Assembly (NCBI RefSeq): GCF_031323975.1
Contig: NZ_JAVIWS010000001.1
Location: 1 to 64,000 of the forward strand
Length of the DNA stretch: 64,000 nt
Source: Escherichia ruysiae
GTDB lineage: Bacteria; Pseudomonadota; Gammaproteobacteria; Enterobacterales; Enterobacteriaceae
Direction: 5' to 3'
In this document: positions 6,340 through 14,478 of the stretch, one piece after another
Layout of the letters: each line of letters begins with the position of its first letter
Numbering within the stretch: position 1 is the first letter of the stretch
Translations under genes and position numbers: made by a program
Notes under the pieces: generated by a model
What the model was told of the DNA's origin: nothing
Database searches by the model: none
The model's input: the letters and a program-made list of their open reading frames with translations, nothing else

Positions 6340-7299
6340 ATGATAAAAAAACCTGTGATTGGAATCAGCGGTTGTTTGGCCGGTTCTGCTGTTCGTTTTG
6401 ATGGTGGTCACAAAAGAGCTGACTTTTTAATGGACAAATTAGTGGAATGGGTAACATTCAGACCAGTATGTCCGGAAATGGCTATAGGGCTGCCAGTTCC
6501 GCGTCCTGCTCTACGTCTTGTGCGCTCGACGCAAGGAAATATACGGATGTGTTTCAGCCACGACCAGAATGAGGATGTGACAGAGAGAATGACAGAGTTT
6601 AGTCGTTCTTATATGGACAAATTAAAGGATGTATCGGGGTTTGTGGTTTGTGCTAAATCTCCCAGCTGTGGCATGGAGCGCGTGCGTGTCTATGATGAAA
6701 ATGGTAATCGAGGTCGTAAAGATGGAGTGGGACTATTTACGAGCACTTTGATGGAAAAGTTTTCCTGGCTACCGGTTGAAGAGGATGGGCGATTACATGA
6801 TCCAGTGCTTCGTGAGAATTTTGTTGAAAGAGTTTTTGCTTTGCATGAGCTCAATCACCTTTACAAGGAGAAATTATCAAGAAGAGAGTTATTGGCTTTT
6901 CATAGTCGTTATAAGCTTCAGTTGTTGGCGCATAGTCAGACAGGCTATAAAGATATGGGACCATTTGTGGCTGCAATACACGAGTGGGCGGATCTTGAAT
7001 CATACTTTGAGGTGTATCGTGATAAGCTGATGGCGATTCTCAGAAAACCTGCATCACGTAAAAATCACACGAATGTGCTGATGCATATACAGGGGTATTT
7101 TAGTAACTACTTAAGTACACGCCAGCGTAAAGAGTTGAGCGAGGTTATACTTAACTATCGTTCTGGCACATTACCTCTTCTTGCGCCGTTGACTCTGCTG
7201 AAGCATTATCTGGGTGAGTATCCTAATGATTACTTGCTTACACAGAATTACTTCGATCCCTATCCGGACGAACTGGCTCTAAGACTGATGGTAAATTAA
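6340..7299 (+). CDS. TudS-like desulfidase fused to DUF1722 (YbgA-like)
   Basis: A 319-residue two-domain protein. Residues 1 to about 150 match DUF523/TudS, a family with a [4Fe-4S] cluster held by three cysteines that removes sulfur from thiouracil-type bases; likely ligands here are C12 (SGCLAG), C44 (PVCPEM) and C110 (SPSCGM). Residues 160 to 310 match DUF1722, the domain found alone in E. coli YbgA (MGPFVAAIHEW, LLAPLTLLKHYL). Salvage or detoxification of thiolated nucleobases is the likely role, by family. GGGGGAGG precedes the ATG. It is divergent from the lipocalin gene across a perfect inverted repeat. Such a gene is cargo, not part of the phage core. Confidence 0.85.
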   Translation: MIKKPVIGISGCLAGSAVRFDGGHKRADFLMDKLVEWVTFRPVCPEMAIGLPVPRPALRLVRSTQGNIRMCFSHDQNEDVTERMTEFSRSYMDKLKDVSGFVVCAKSPSCGMERVRVYDENGNRGRKDGVGLFTSTLMEKFSWLPVEEDGRLHDPVLRENFVERVFALHELNHLYKEKLSRRELLAFHSRYKLQLLAHSQTGYKDMGPFVAAIHEWADLESYFEVYRDKLMAILRKPASRKNHTNVLMHIQGYFSNYLSTRQRKELSEVILNYRSGTLPLLAPLTLLKHYLGEYPNDYLLTQNYFDPYPDELALRLMVN

Positions 7300-7650
7300 T
7301 TGTATGCGATATCATCCAAAAGGATGAGTTCCTGCATACAGGATATTTACAATCGTAAAAACTACACTATGATACCCAGAGTGTCAGTTTGTATAAAAAC
7401 TCTGTTTACGCTGAAGAAACCATTGAGATGCAACTTAAATTTGGTAAACATGCCAGTCAAAATATATGATATTATGATTCCACGCAGCTATATATAATAT
7501 AACAGATTGGTTTAATAATTTGTCTTTGTGAGTTAAATACATAATTTTATACTTGTGATGCAATGAGATTTTCCTTATTGTTGAACTGGCGAATATTGAT
7601 TTTCCACCTATACTTACCTGGTGTAACCCCAATGATATCAGGTGGATAAT
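7300..7650. other. AT-rich gap before the AppY-like regulator
   Basis: This 351-base stretch is AT-rich and holds no convincing gene; two reading frames of about 65 codons lack ribosome sites and family features. It probably carries the promoter of the AraC-type gene that follows. I see no clear terminator after the TudS-DUF1722 gene. Confidence 0.5.
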
Positions 7651-8382
7651 ATGCCATACATATGTTCTATCATTTTGGTGTTGAACTCGTTTGATGTCCG
7701 AATTGGTAAAGAAGATATTTTGTTTAAAAAAGGAAGTGCTGTTCTCATTGATTACAATTTGAAAGATTTTTTTTCATCAAATATAGATCATGTAATGATC
7801 GTAGATGTTGAAGAGAAAACAGTTAATGATTTCTTTAAAAGCAACACACTCTCACCTTTTTCTGTAAGAAGGTTTTATCCGGCATACTTGATGGTGGAAT
7901 GTGAAGATTTTTCATTGTTAAAGAACTTGATTGCATGCTTGAATTGTGATGGCAGAACTGTGGATTTTGTTAGAAATCAAATATCACTTGCATGTCTTGC
8001 TATCTTATCTTCAGAGAAAATAGTGCAAAGTTTTTTATTTGGATGTCTTAATAGTTTAGGAAGTAAAGTTAAGGCTATTATTCACACGGATATATCTGCA
8101 GCATGGAGACTTTGTGATATATCTTCAAGACTGTATCTGAGTGAAAGTCTGTTAAAAAGAAAATTAAAGCACGAAGGCTTATCATTTAGTAAATTAATTC
8201 TTGAAGAGCGAATGGTGATGGCGGAAAGGTTATTAAGCTACAATTTATATTCTGTTGGAAAAGTTGCTGAGATATGCGGTTATGAAAACACGTCATATTT
8301 TGTAAGTGTTTTCAGAAGATATTTTGGTGTTCCTCCCCATCAATATTCATCAAGATTTTTTTTAGAAAAAGACATGATGTAA
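7651..8382 (+). CDS. AraC-family regulator, AppY-like
   Basis: A 243-residue transcription regulator. The last 100 residues form two helix-turn-helix motifs of the AraC type (ISSRLYLSESLLKRKLKHEG, then VGKVAEICGYENTSYFVSVF and FGVPPHQYSSR). The N-terminus (MPYICSIILVLNSFDV) aligns position by position with AppY ([16 protein letters not shown]), so ATG 7651 is preferred to the GTG at 7642. AppY-type and related prophage regulators (such as PatE in EHEC) control acid and anaerobic stress genes. The codons are AT-rich, unlike the structural genes. It is followed by a terminator, so it is a single-gene cargo unit just upstream of the lysis cassette. Confidence 0.85.
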   Translation: MPYICSIILVLNSFDVRIGKEDILFKKGSAVLIDYNLKDFFSSNIDHVMIVDVEEKTVNDFFKSNTLSPFSVRRFYPAYLMVECEDFSLLKNLIACLNCDGRTVDFVRNQISLACLAILSSEKIVQSFLFGCLNSLGSKVKAIIHTDISAAWRLCDISSRLYLSESLLKRKLKHEGLSFSKLILEERMVMAERLLSYNLYSVGKVAEICGYENTSYFVSVFRRYFGVPPHQYSSRFFLEKDMM

Positions 8383-8443
8383 CGTGATGCGTTTTAATGA
8401 TTTTGTAATTTTCGTATTTGATAATTGTATGATGCTTTCAGCT

Positions 8444-8469
8444 ACGCCAGAATAATCGCTGGCGTTTTT
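8444..8469 (+). terminator. Terminator after the AppY-like gene
   Basis: Stem ACGCCAG/CTGGCGT with loop AATAATCG and a TTTTTC tail, about 60 bases after the regulator stop. It would separate regulator expression from the lysis genes in the lysogen; Q-modified polymerase should read through. Confidence 0.75.
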
Positions 8470-8570
8470 CTTTTTGAATAGATGTTCAAGCCTTACGCTA
8501 ATGTAACTTCTATACCTTTCCTCTTCGTTCCGAACCGTGTACACCATCCGTTATTCGCGGAGGTGAGGCT

Positions 8571-8786
8571 ATGAAATCCATGGACAAGTTAACAACGGGC
8601 ATTGCCTACGGCACCTCTGCAGGCAGTGCTGGCTACTGGTTTTTACAGTGGCTTGATCAGGTCAGTCCGTCACAGTGGGCGGCGATTGGAGTGCTTGGAA
8701 GCCTTGTGTTGGGTTTTCTCACTTATCTGACAAACCTTTATTTCAAGATTAAAGAAGATAAGCGTAAGGCTGCGAGAGGTGAATAA
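8571..8786 (+). CDS. Pinholin S (phage 21 type)
   Basis: A 71-residue class II holin close to S of phage 21. It has two transmembrane segments, the first weakly hydrophobic (SAR type, about residues 8-28) and the second strong ([18 protein letters not shown]). The dual start MKSMDK (M1 and M4) allows an antiholin and a holin form, as in S21. Small heptameric pinholes depolarise the membrane, which releases and activates the SAR endolysin encoded next. AGGTGAGG precedes the start. The stop overlaps the endolysin start. It is the first lysis gene of the late operon. Confidence 0.93.
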   Translation: MKSMDKLTTGIAYGTSAGSAGYWFLQWLDQVSPSQWAAIGVLGSLVLGFLTYLTNLYFKIKEDKRKAARGE

Positions 8787-9283
8787 TGTCGCCATCATTA
8801 CGCAAGGCTGTAGCAGCTGCTATTGGTGGTGGGGCTGTTGCCATAGCGTCTGTGCTCATCACTGGTCCGAGTGGTGACGATGGTCTGGAAGGTGTCAGCT
8901 ACATACCATATAAAGATATCGTTGGCGTATGGACTGTATGTTACGGGCACACCGGAAAAGACATTATGCTCGGTAAAACGTATACCGAAGCAGAATGCAA
9001 AACCCTCCTGAATAAAGACCTTGCCACGGTCGCCAGACAAATTAACCCGTACATCAAAGTCGATATACCGGAAACAACGCGCGGTGCTCTTTACTCGTTC
9101 GTTTACAACGTGGGTGCTGGAAATTTCAGAACATCGACGCTTCTTCGCAAAATAAACCAGGGCGATATCAAAGGCGTATGTGATCAGCTACGTCGCTGGA
9201 CATACGCTGGCGGTAAGCAATGGAAAGGCCTGATGACTCGCCGTGAGATTGAGCGTGAAATCTGTTTGTGGGGGCAGAAATGA
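8786..9283 (+). CDS. rrrD: SAR endolysin (R21-type lysozyme)
   Basis: A 165-residue muramidase of the R21/RrrD group. The N-terminal signal-arrest-release segment (about residues 8-27, [19 protein letters not shown]) tethers it inactive in the membrane until the pinholin acts. The catalytic triad of the T4-lysozyme class is present: E35 (GLEG), D44 (YKD) and T50 (VWT). It degrades peptidoglycan between MurNAc and GlcNAc. It overlaps the holin by one base and Rz by four, so the cassette is translated as a unit. Confidence 0.94.
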   Translation: MSPSLRKAVAAAIGGGAVAIASVLITGPSGDDGLEGVSYIPYKDIVGVWTVCYGHTGKDIMLGKTYTEAECKTLLNKDLATVARQINPYIKVDIPETTRGALYSFVYNVGAGNFRTSTLLRKINQGDIKGVCDQLRRWTYAGGKQWKGLMTRREIEREICLWGQK

Positions 9284-9744
9284 GCAGAGTAACCGCGATT
9301 ATCTCCGCTCTGGTTATCTGCATCATCGTCAGCCTGTCATGGGCAGTCAATTATTACCGTGATAACGCCATCTCCTACAAAGACCAGCGCGATAAAGCGA
9401 AGGAAAAACTCAGCCAGGCGAACGCCACCATTACTGACATGCAGCAGCGCCAGCGTGATGTTGCTGCACTGGATGAAAAATACACGAAGGAGTTAGCTAA
9501 TGCGAAAGCTGAAAATGATGCTCTGCGTGATGATGTTGCCGCTGGTCGTCGTCGGTTGCACATCAAAGCAGTCTGTCAGTCAGTGCGTGAAGCCACCACC
9601 GCCTCCGGCGTGGATAATGCAGCCTCCCCCCGACTGGCAGACACCGCTGAACGGGATTATTTCACCCTCCGGGAACGACTGGTAATGATGCAGGCCCAAC
9701 TTGAAGGTGCTCAGCAATACATAACCGAGCAGTGTTTAAAGTAA
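9280..9744 (+). CDS. Rz i-spanin
   Basis: A 154-residue inner-membrane spanin subunit. An N-terminal membrane anchor ([20 protein letters not shown]) is followed by a long periplasmic coiled coil ([20 protein letters not shown]). Rz pairs with the outer-membrane lipoprotein Rz1 and fuses the two membranes in the last step of lysis. The ATG at 9280 overlaps the endolysin stop; an earlier in-frame ATG at 9268 is inside the endolysin. The Rz1 gene is embedded in a different frame, as in lambda. Confidence 0.93.
   Translation: MSRVTAIISALVICIIVSLSWAVNYYRDNAISYKDQRDKAKEKLSQANATITDMQQRQRDVAALDEKYTKELANAKAENDALRDDVAAGRRRLHIKAVCQSVREATTASGVDNAASPRLADTAERDYFTLRERLVMMQAQLEGAQQYITEQCLK
9500..9685 (+). 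CDS. Rz1 o-spanin lipoprotein (embedded in Rz)
   Basis: A 61-residue proline-rich lipoprotein read in the +1 frame wholly within Rz. The lipobox VVGC gives a cysteine anchored in the outer membrane; the mature part has the typical [15 protein letters not shown]. It binds the C-terminus of Rz to form the spanin bridge. Frame, position and sequence match Rz1 of lambdoid phages. AAGGAG lies just before the ATG. Confidence 0.92.
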   Translation: MRKLKMMLCVMMLPLVVVGCTSKQSVSQCVKPPPPPAWIMQPPPDWQTPLNGIISPSGNDW

Positions 9745-9881
9745 AATCTTAACTACAATATGATTCATTTTGATGATTGTTTCATAAGGAACAGTGAAGT
9801 AAGATCTAAGAGGAGTTAAATTTTATACAGTATAATCATAATATTGCAGCAAGGTGGTTATAATTGAAAGAATATTTAGAT

Positions 9882-11339
9882 ATGAATACATCTCATGTAA
9901 GAGTTGTTACTCATATGTGTGGGTTCCTGGTTTGGCTCTATAGTCTTTCAATGTTGCCACCAATGGTTGTAGCATTGTTTTATAAAGAAAAAAGCCTGTT
10001 CGTTTTCTTTATAACTTTCGTTATATTTTTTTGCATTGGTGGCGGAGCGTGGTATACAACTAAGAAATCTGGCATTCAATTACGTACCCGTGATGGGTTT
10101 ATTATAATTGTAATGTTTTGGATTTTGTTTTCTGTTATTAGTGCATTCCCTTTATGGATTGACTCAGAACTTAATTTAACGTTCATTGATGCTCTGTTTG
10201 AAGGGGTTTCTGGAATAACAACAACAGGAGCAACTGTAATTGATGATGTTAGTTCATTACCTCGGGCATATTTGTACTATCGGTCACAGTTAAATTTTAT
10301 AGGTGGTTTAGGAGTTATTGTTCTGGCGGTTGCTGTATTGCCATTATTGGGTATTGGTGGTGCAAAGCTTTATCAGTCAGAAATGCCGGGGCCATTTAAG
10401 GATGACAAACTCACTCCCCGCCTGGCCGATACGTCACGGACACTGTGGATAACTTATTCTTTATTAGGTATTGCTTGTATTGTCTGTTATAGACTTGCAG
10501 GAATGCCTTTGTTTGATGCTATTTGTCACGGGATTTCCACAGTTTCGCTTGGTGGTTTCTCAACTCATAGCGAGAGTATCGGATATTTTAATAACTATTT
10601 GGTTGAGCTGGTGGCTGGTTCTTTTTCCCTGCTATCGGCTTTCAACTTCACTCTTTGGTATATTGTTATTAGCAGGAAAACGATAAAACCTTTAATCAGA
10701 GATATTGAACTTCGTTTCTTTCTGTTAATAGCCTTAGGGGTGATCATTGTTACCTCTTTCCAGGTCTGGCATATAGGTATGTATGACTTGCATGGAAGTT
10801 TTATTCATTCGTTTTTTCTTGCCAGCTCCATGCTCACTGATAATGGTTTAGCTACGCAGGATTATGCAAGTTGGCCCACGCACACGATAGTGTTTTTGCT
10901 GTTGTCAAGTTTCTTTGGGGGATGTATAGGTTCAACTTGTGGTGGAATTAAGTCACTTCGATTTCTTATACTTTTCAAACAAAGCAAACACGAGATAAAT
11001 CAGCTTTCTCATCCCAGAGCGTTGTTGAGTGTAAATGTAGGAGGGAAGATAGTTACAGATCGTGTAATGAGGTCTGTATGGAGTTTCTTTTTTCTTTATA
11101 CTCTCTTCACGGTGTTTTTTATACTGGTGTTAAATGGTATGGGATATGATTTTCTTACATCATTTGCAACAGTGGCTGCATGTATTAATAATATGGGATT
11201 AGGTTTTGGGGCTACTGCATCGTCATTCGGAGTGCTTAATGACATTGCAAAATGTTTAATGTGCATAGCTATGATTCTTGGTCGCCTTGAAATTTATCCT
11301 GTTATTATATTGTTTTCAGGTTTTTTTTGGCGCTCCTAA
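9882..11339 (+). CDS. trkG: TrkG potassium transporter
   Basis: A 485-residue inner-membrane protein that, as I recall it, is essentially identical to TrkG of the Rac prophage in K-12. It is the ion-conducting subunit of the constitutive low-affinity K+ uptake system and works with cytoplasmic TrkA (and TrkE). The selectivity-filter regions are visible (SGITTTGATV, STVSLGGFST, TDNGLA, INNMGLGFG), one in each of four repeats of the SKT superfamily. I use the standard ATG at 9882. A TTG at 9864 has the better ribosome site (AAGGTGG), so six extra residues (MKEYLD) are possible. It sits between Rz and the packaging genes as lysogen-expressed cargo; its AT-rich codons differ from its neighbours. 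Confidence 0.95.
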   Translation: MNTSHVRVVTHMCGFLVWLYSLSMLPPMVVALFYKEKSLFVFFITFVIFFCIGGGAWYTTKKSGIQLRTRDGFIIIVMFWILFSVISAFPLWIDSELNLTFIDALFEGVSGITTTGATVIDDVSSLPRAYLYYRSQLNFIGGLGVIVLAVAVLPLLGIGGAKLYQSEMPGPFKDDKLTPRLADTSRTLWITYSLLGIACIVCYRLAGMPLFDAICHGISTVSLGGFSTHSESIGYFNNYLVELVAGSFSLLSAFNFTLWYIVISRKTIKPLIRDIELRFFLLIALGVIIVTSFQVWHIGMYDLHGSFIHSFFLASSMLTDNGLATQDYASWPTHTIVFLLLSSFFGGCIGSTCGGIKSLRFLILFKQSKHEINQLSHPRALLSVNVGGKIVTDRVMRSVWSFFFLYTLFTVFFILVLNGMGYDFLTSFATVAACINNMGLGFGATASSFGVLNDIAKCLMCIAMILGRLEIYPVIILFSGFFWRS

Positions 11340-11425
11340 TATATGGCTGATTTATAATTGTGAGTTTAATATTATGTTGACTCACTCATTGATCCAATAC
11401 CTAACTTTACCAGCAACACCTCCGT

Positions 11426-11456
11426 CCCCAGTAGCACTGGCTGCTGGGGTGCGTTT
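11426..11456 (+). terminator. Hairpin upstream of the ParB-like gene
   Basis: CCCCAG/CTGGGG pair around a 12-base loop, followed by TGCGTTTTATT. It could end trkG transcription. The T run is short and offset, so the call is tentative. Confidence 0.4.
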
Positions 11457-11476
11457 TATTCATAAAGCAAGGCTGT

Positions 11477-12268
11477 ATGAGCGAGAAATTAAAGATAGTC
11501 TATCGCCCATTACAAGAATTGTCACCGTATGCGCACAACGCCAGGACGCACAGTACTGAGCAGGTGGCACAACTGGTAGAAAGTATTAAGCAATTCGGCT
11601 GGACTAATCCGGTGCTGATTGACGAAAAGGGCGAAATTATTGCGGGTCACGGTCGTGTTATGGCGGCTGAAATGCTCAAAATGGATTCTGTTCCGGTCAT
11701 TGTTCTGTCTGGCCTGACGGATGAGCAGAAAAAGGCGTACCGCCTGGCAGATAATCGCCTGCCGATGAATGCTGGCTGGGATGAAGATCTGTTGCGGATG
11801 GAGCTGTCGGACCTAATCAATGCTGATTTTGATGTCTCCCTGACAGGCTTCATCCCGACAGAAATTGATGAACTGTTGACGGATGTTTTGCCCGGTACAG
11901 GAAATGAGGAGGAGCCGTATACGACGAAAATTGATACGCCTGTTTATGAGCCGTCGGGCGGTAAACCGGATATCAGTGAACTGTACGACGATACGAAAAC
12001 TCAGGAGCTGATCAGCCGGATACGTTCGGCGTCCCTTGAGCCTGATATTGAGAAATTCCTCCTGTGTGCGGCAGAACGTCACACGGTGTTTAATTTCAGC
12101 AGAATTGCGGACTATTACGCTCATGCCCCCGCTGAAATTCAGTGTTTTTTCGAGGAGTCGGCGCTGGTGATCATTGATTATCAGCAGGCTATTGAAAATG
12201 GATTTGTCCGGATGACGCAGCGCATGGTGGAGATCATGCATGGTGGTGAGGAGGAGGAATATGCGTGA
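11477..12268 (+). CDS. ParB-like nuclease-domain protein
   Basis: A 263-residue protein with a ParB/Srx N-terminal domain: PYAHNARTHSTEQVAQLVES, then the hallmark IIAGHGRVMAAEML and YRLADNRL. In phages such domains bind or act on DNA, often next to methylases or base-modifying enzymes; CTP/ATPase or nuclease activity is known for some relatives. The C-terminal half (from about residue 140) is of unknown fold. It overlaps the glycosyltransferase-like gene by eight bases, so the two are coupled. No partition ParA is nearby, which supports a DNA-modification role over plasmid partition. Confidence 0.8.
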   Translation: MSEKLKIVYRPLQELSPYAHNARTHSTEQVAQLVESIKQFGWTNPVLIDEKGEIIAGHGRVMAAEMLKMDSVPVIVLSGLTDEQKKAYRLADNRLPMNAGWDEDLLRMELSDLINADFDVSLTGFIPTEIDELLTDVLPGTGNEEEPYTTKIDTPVYEPSGGKPDISELYDDTKTQELISRIRSASLEPDIEKFLLCAAERHTVFNFSRIADYYAHAPAEIQCFFEESALVIIDYQQAIENGFVRMTQRMVEIMHGGEEEEYA

Positions 12269-13193
12269 TGATTTTTGCGCCTTTATTCTGACTCACGGGC
12301 GACCGGACAAAGTTCTGACTTACCGGACGTTGCGTCGTGCTGGCTATACCGGGAAAATTTTTATCGTTGTTGATGATGAAGATAAGACACGGCATCAGTA
12401 CATGGCTGAATTTGGTGAACAGGTGCTGGTGTTTTCCAAAGCCGATATCGCCAGTCGTTTTGACGAAGCCGATAATTTCTGTGACCGCCGCTCAATTTTT
12501 TACGCCCGTAATGCCTGTTTCGACCAGGCAAAACTGGTCGGGTGTAAATACTTCATTCAGCTCGATGATGATTATCACGAGTTCCAGTTTCGGGTGGATC
12601 GCAACTATGACCAGGCCTATTTTCCGATAAGGAAACTGGATGCGATCCTTTCTGAAATGCTGGCGTACTACGAATCAATACCTGCTCTTTCCATCGCTAT
12701 GTCGCAGGGCGGGGATTTTCTTGGTGACAATGGCGGCCATGCTTCGTGGGTGAAACGCAAGGCAATGAACAGCTTTATCTGTTCGGTTGATCGACCGTTC
12801 TCATTCATGGGGCGCATTAACGAGGATGTGAATACGTACACGAATCTCGGTCGCTGTGGTGAATTGTTTATGACGATCGGTGCTGTCCAGTTAGGGCAGA
12901 AACAGACGCAGAAAAACAGCGGCGGAATGACCGAGCTGTATCTGGATTCCGGAACCTACGTTAAAAGTTTTTACTCCGTCATGTATGCGCCGTCGTGCGT
13001 AAAAATCTCACTGATGGGTGCCAGCCATAAACGCATTCACCATCAGGTCACCTGGAACAACGCTGCAGTAAAAATCCTTCACGAAAAATACAGGAAGAAG
13101 ACACCCTGCATATCAATGGGGGTGACAAATGATTCCGTATTCGAAAGTCGAGTCTCTGGCAGCGTGCCGGATGACTGCACAACAAATCGCTGA
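12261..13193 (+). CDS. GREB1/TAGT-like glycosyltransferase, putative DNA modification
   Basis: A 310-residue protein with glycosyltransferase-A features: an N-terminal Rossmann-like start (FILTHGRPDKVLTYRTLRRAG, then IFIVVDDEDKT) and a metal-binding acidic motif in IQLDDDYHEFQFR. I place it with the TET-associated/GREB1-like glycosyltransferases predicted to decorate modified bases in phage DNA. That assignment is from motif memory. Its start at 12261 has GAGGAGG in front and overlaps the ParB-like gene; the downstream HTH gene begins inside its 3' end. Its position just before terminase suits DNA modification before packaging. No TET/JBP hydroxylase or base-synthesis gene is visible in the window, so the acceptor is unknown. 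Confidence 0.65.
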   Translation: MRDDFCAFILTHGRPDKVLTYRTLRRAGYTGKIFIVVDDEDKTRHQYMAEFGEQVLVFSKADIASRFDEADNFCDRRSIFYARNACFDQAKLVGCKYFIQLDDDYHEFQFRVDRNYDQAYFPIRKLDAILSEMLAYYESIPALSIAMSQGGDFLGDNGGHASWVKRKAMNSFICSVDRPFSFMGRINEDVNTYTNLGRCGELFMTIGAVQLGQKQTQKNSGGMTELYLDSGTYVKSFYSVMYAPSCVKISLMGASHKRIHHQVTWNNAAVKILHEKYRKKTPCISMGVTNDSVFESRVSGSVPDDCTTNR

Positions 13194-13380
13194 CGTTCTG
13201 GATGTTGATCTGAACCGACTGAAAGAAAATCGGGAAGCAATGACAGATTTTTATGCGGCCATCCGTAAGGGCAGAGCGAAAGGTGAAGCCGAGTTACGAG
13301 CGGCATTGTTTAAGCTTGCCAGAAAAGGGGATGCCTTTGCTCTGCGCGAACTACTCAGGGTGGATAAAAATCAGGACTAA
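13129..13380 (+). CDS. Small helix-turn-helix protein before terminase
   Basis: An 83-residue protein with a likely helix-turn-helix (CRMTAQQIADVLDVDLNRLKEN) and a charged helical C-terminus ending LRELLRVDKNQD. Similar small proteins precede terminase genes in many enterobacterial prophages, but the role is not established. It could help the terminase recognise DNA. GGGGGTGAC precedes its ATG. It overlaps the glycosyltransferase gene by 65 bases and the small-terminase gene begins three bases after its stop. Confidence 0.7.
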   Translation: MIPYSKVESLAACRMTAQQIADVLDVDLNRLKENREAMTDFYAAIRKGRAKGEAELRAALFKLARKGDAFALRELLRVDKNQD

Positions 13381-13383
13381 CTG

Positions 13384-14478
13384 ATGAGCAGACCGGACTG
13401 GGGGGCGTTGCAGCAGGAGTATATTGCTGAATACACCCGCTCCGGTATATCTCCGGTGGCATGGTGTGAAGCAAGGGGACTGAATTACGCAACAGCCCGT
13501 CGTTACATCAAAAAAACTCCGAAAAATGCGCAGACAGAAATGTGCAAAACTGCGCAAAAAAGTGCGCAGAAAAAATCTGCGCAGACTGCACAAAAGCGGA
13601 ACGAAAAATCTCAGGAAAAAAAGCCAGTATTCGATGCGGGCCTGAATGAGGGCGACGCGGAGGAATTTTCGTTCTGTCCCGATGAATTCGGCATTTCTGA
13701 CCAGCAGGCTAAGTTTGCGATGCTTGTTGCTCAGGGTAAAAAGCCGACAGAGGCGTACCGACTAGCCGGTTATGAGGGGCAAGGTGCGACAGCTAACAGC
13801 AACGCCAGTCGTATGCTTAGAAATGCCAGGGTTTTTCGCGCTATCAGCTACTTCCGCAATCAGTACCAGAAACGCTATACCGCAGACCTGGATTTACTAG
13901 TGAGTCAGTTGATGGCTATTGTCCTGGCCGACCCCAATCAGCTTGCACAATTTCGCCGTGTTAACTGCCGTTATTGCTGGGGCGAGAATCATCTCTACCA
14001 GTGGCGCGATATAGCAGAATTCGACAAGGCAGCGGCGCAGGCTTCCAGAGATGGCAAACCCGAACCGGAATATGGAGGCCTCGGCTTTGTTGATAACGCC
14101 ATACCCAATCCGGACTGCCCGAAGTGCTGCGGTGAGGGAACGGGACAGCTTTATATGGCTGATACCACTCTGCTTGATGGGGATGCGCGGCAATTATATG
14201 CAGGGGCAAAATTCGGAAAATTCGGCGTTGAGATCCTGCTGGAGGATAAGGCTGCCGCCCGGCGTGAATTGTTGCGTTTGTTTTCTGCTGGCGGGGCTTT
14301 ATGTGCAGATAAGCGGCTACAGGAACTGGAAATTGAACGGCGCAGAATGGAAAACCAGAAGCTGCGCAAAGAGATCGAAACGGTGGAAGATAATGAACAT
14401 CCCCAGCCTGTGGCGATCAATATTAATGTGGTTGATGCCAGAGTAAGGAGTGATGAAGATGATCTCTCCGACGCTTAA
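13384..14478 (+). CDS. Terminase small subunit
   Basis: A 364-residue DNA-recognition subunit of the packaging motor. Residues about 95-150 (ISDQQAKFAMLVAQGKKPTE, AYRLAGY, NASRMLRNARV) are the typical Terminase_2 helix-turn-helix region. An extra N-terminal part carries a low-complexity AQK-rich linker (residues 48-75) encoded by TGCGCA repeats. A zinc-binding set, C-x-x-C (CRYCWGE) and C-x-x-C (CPKCCGEG), follows near residues 197-258. The C-terminus is a charged helix likely to contact the large subunit. It overlaps the large-subunit start. It is long for its family because of the N-terminal HTH-like extension (SPVAWCEARGLNYATARRYI). Confidence 0.85.
   Translation: MSRPDWGALQQEYIAEYTRSGISPVAWCEARGLNYATARRYIKKTPKNAQTEMCKTAQKSAQKKSAQTAQKRNEKSQEKKPVFDAGLNEGDAEEFSFCPDEFGISDQQAKFAMLVAQGKKPTEAYRLAGYEGQGATANSNASRMLRNARVFRAISYFRNQYQKRYTADLDLLVSQLMAIVLADPNQLAQFRRVNCRYCWGENHLYQWRDIAEFDKAAAQASRDGKPEPEYGGLGFVDNAIPNPDCPKCCGEGTGQLYMADTTLLDGDARQLYAGAKFGKFGVEILLEDKAAARRELLRLFSAGGALCADKRLQELEIERRRMENQKLRKEIETVEDNEHPQPVAININVVDARVRSDEDDLSDA
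13527..13591. repeat. TGCGCA iterons inside the small-terminase gene
   Basis: Four exact TGCGCA copies at 13527, 13551, 13563 and 13578, plus variants TGTGCA (13541) and TGCACA (13586), fill 65 bases. TGCGCA is a palindrome. P22 and SPP1 have packaging-start sites inside or next to their small-terminase genes, so this could be the pac/TerS-binding site. It could also be mere coding repetition of an Ala-Gln-Lys linker. Confidence 0.5.
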
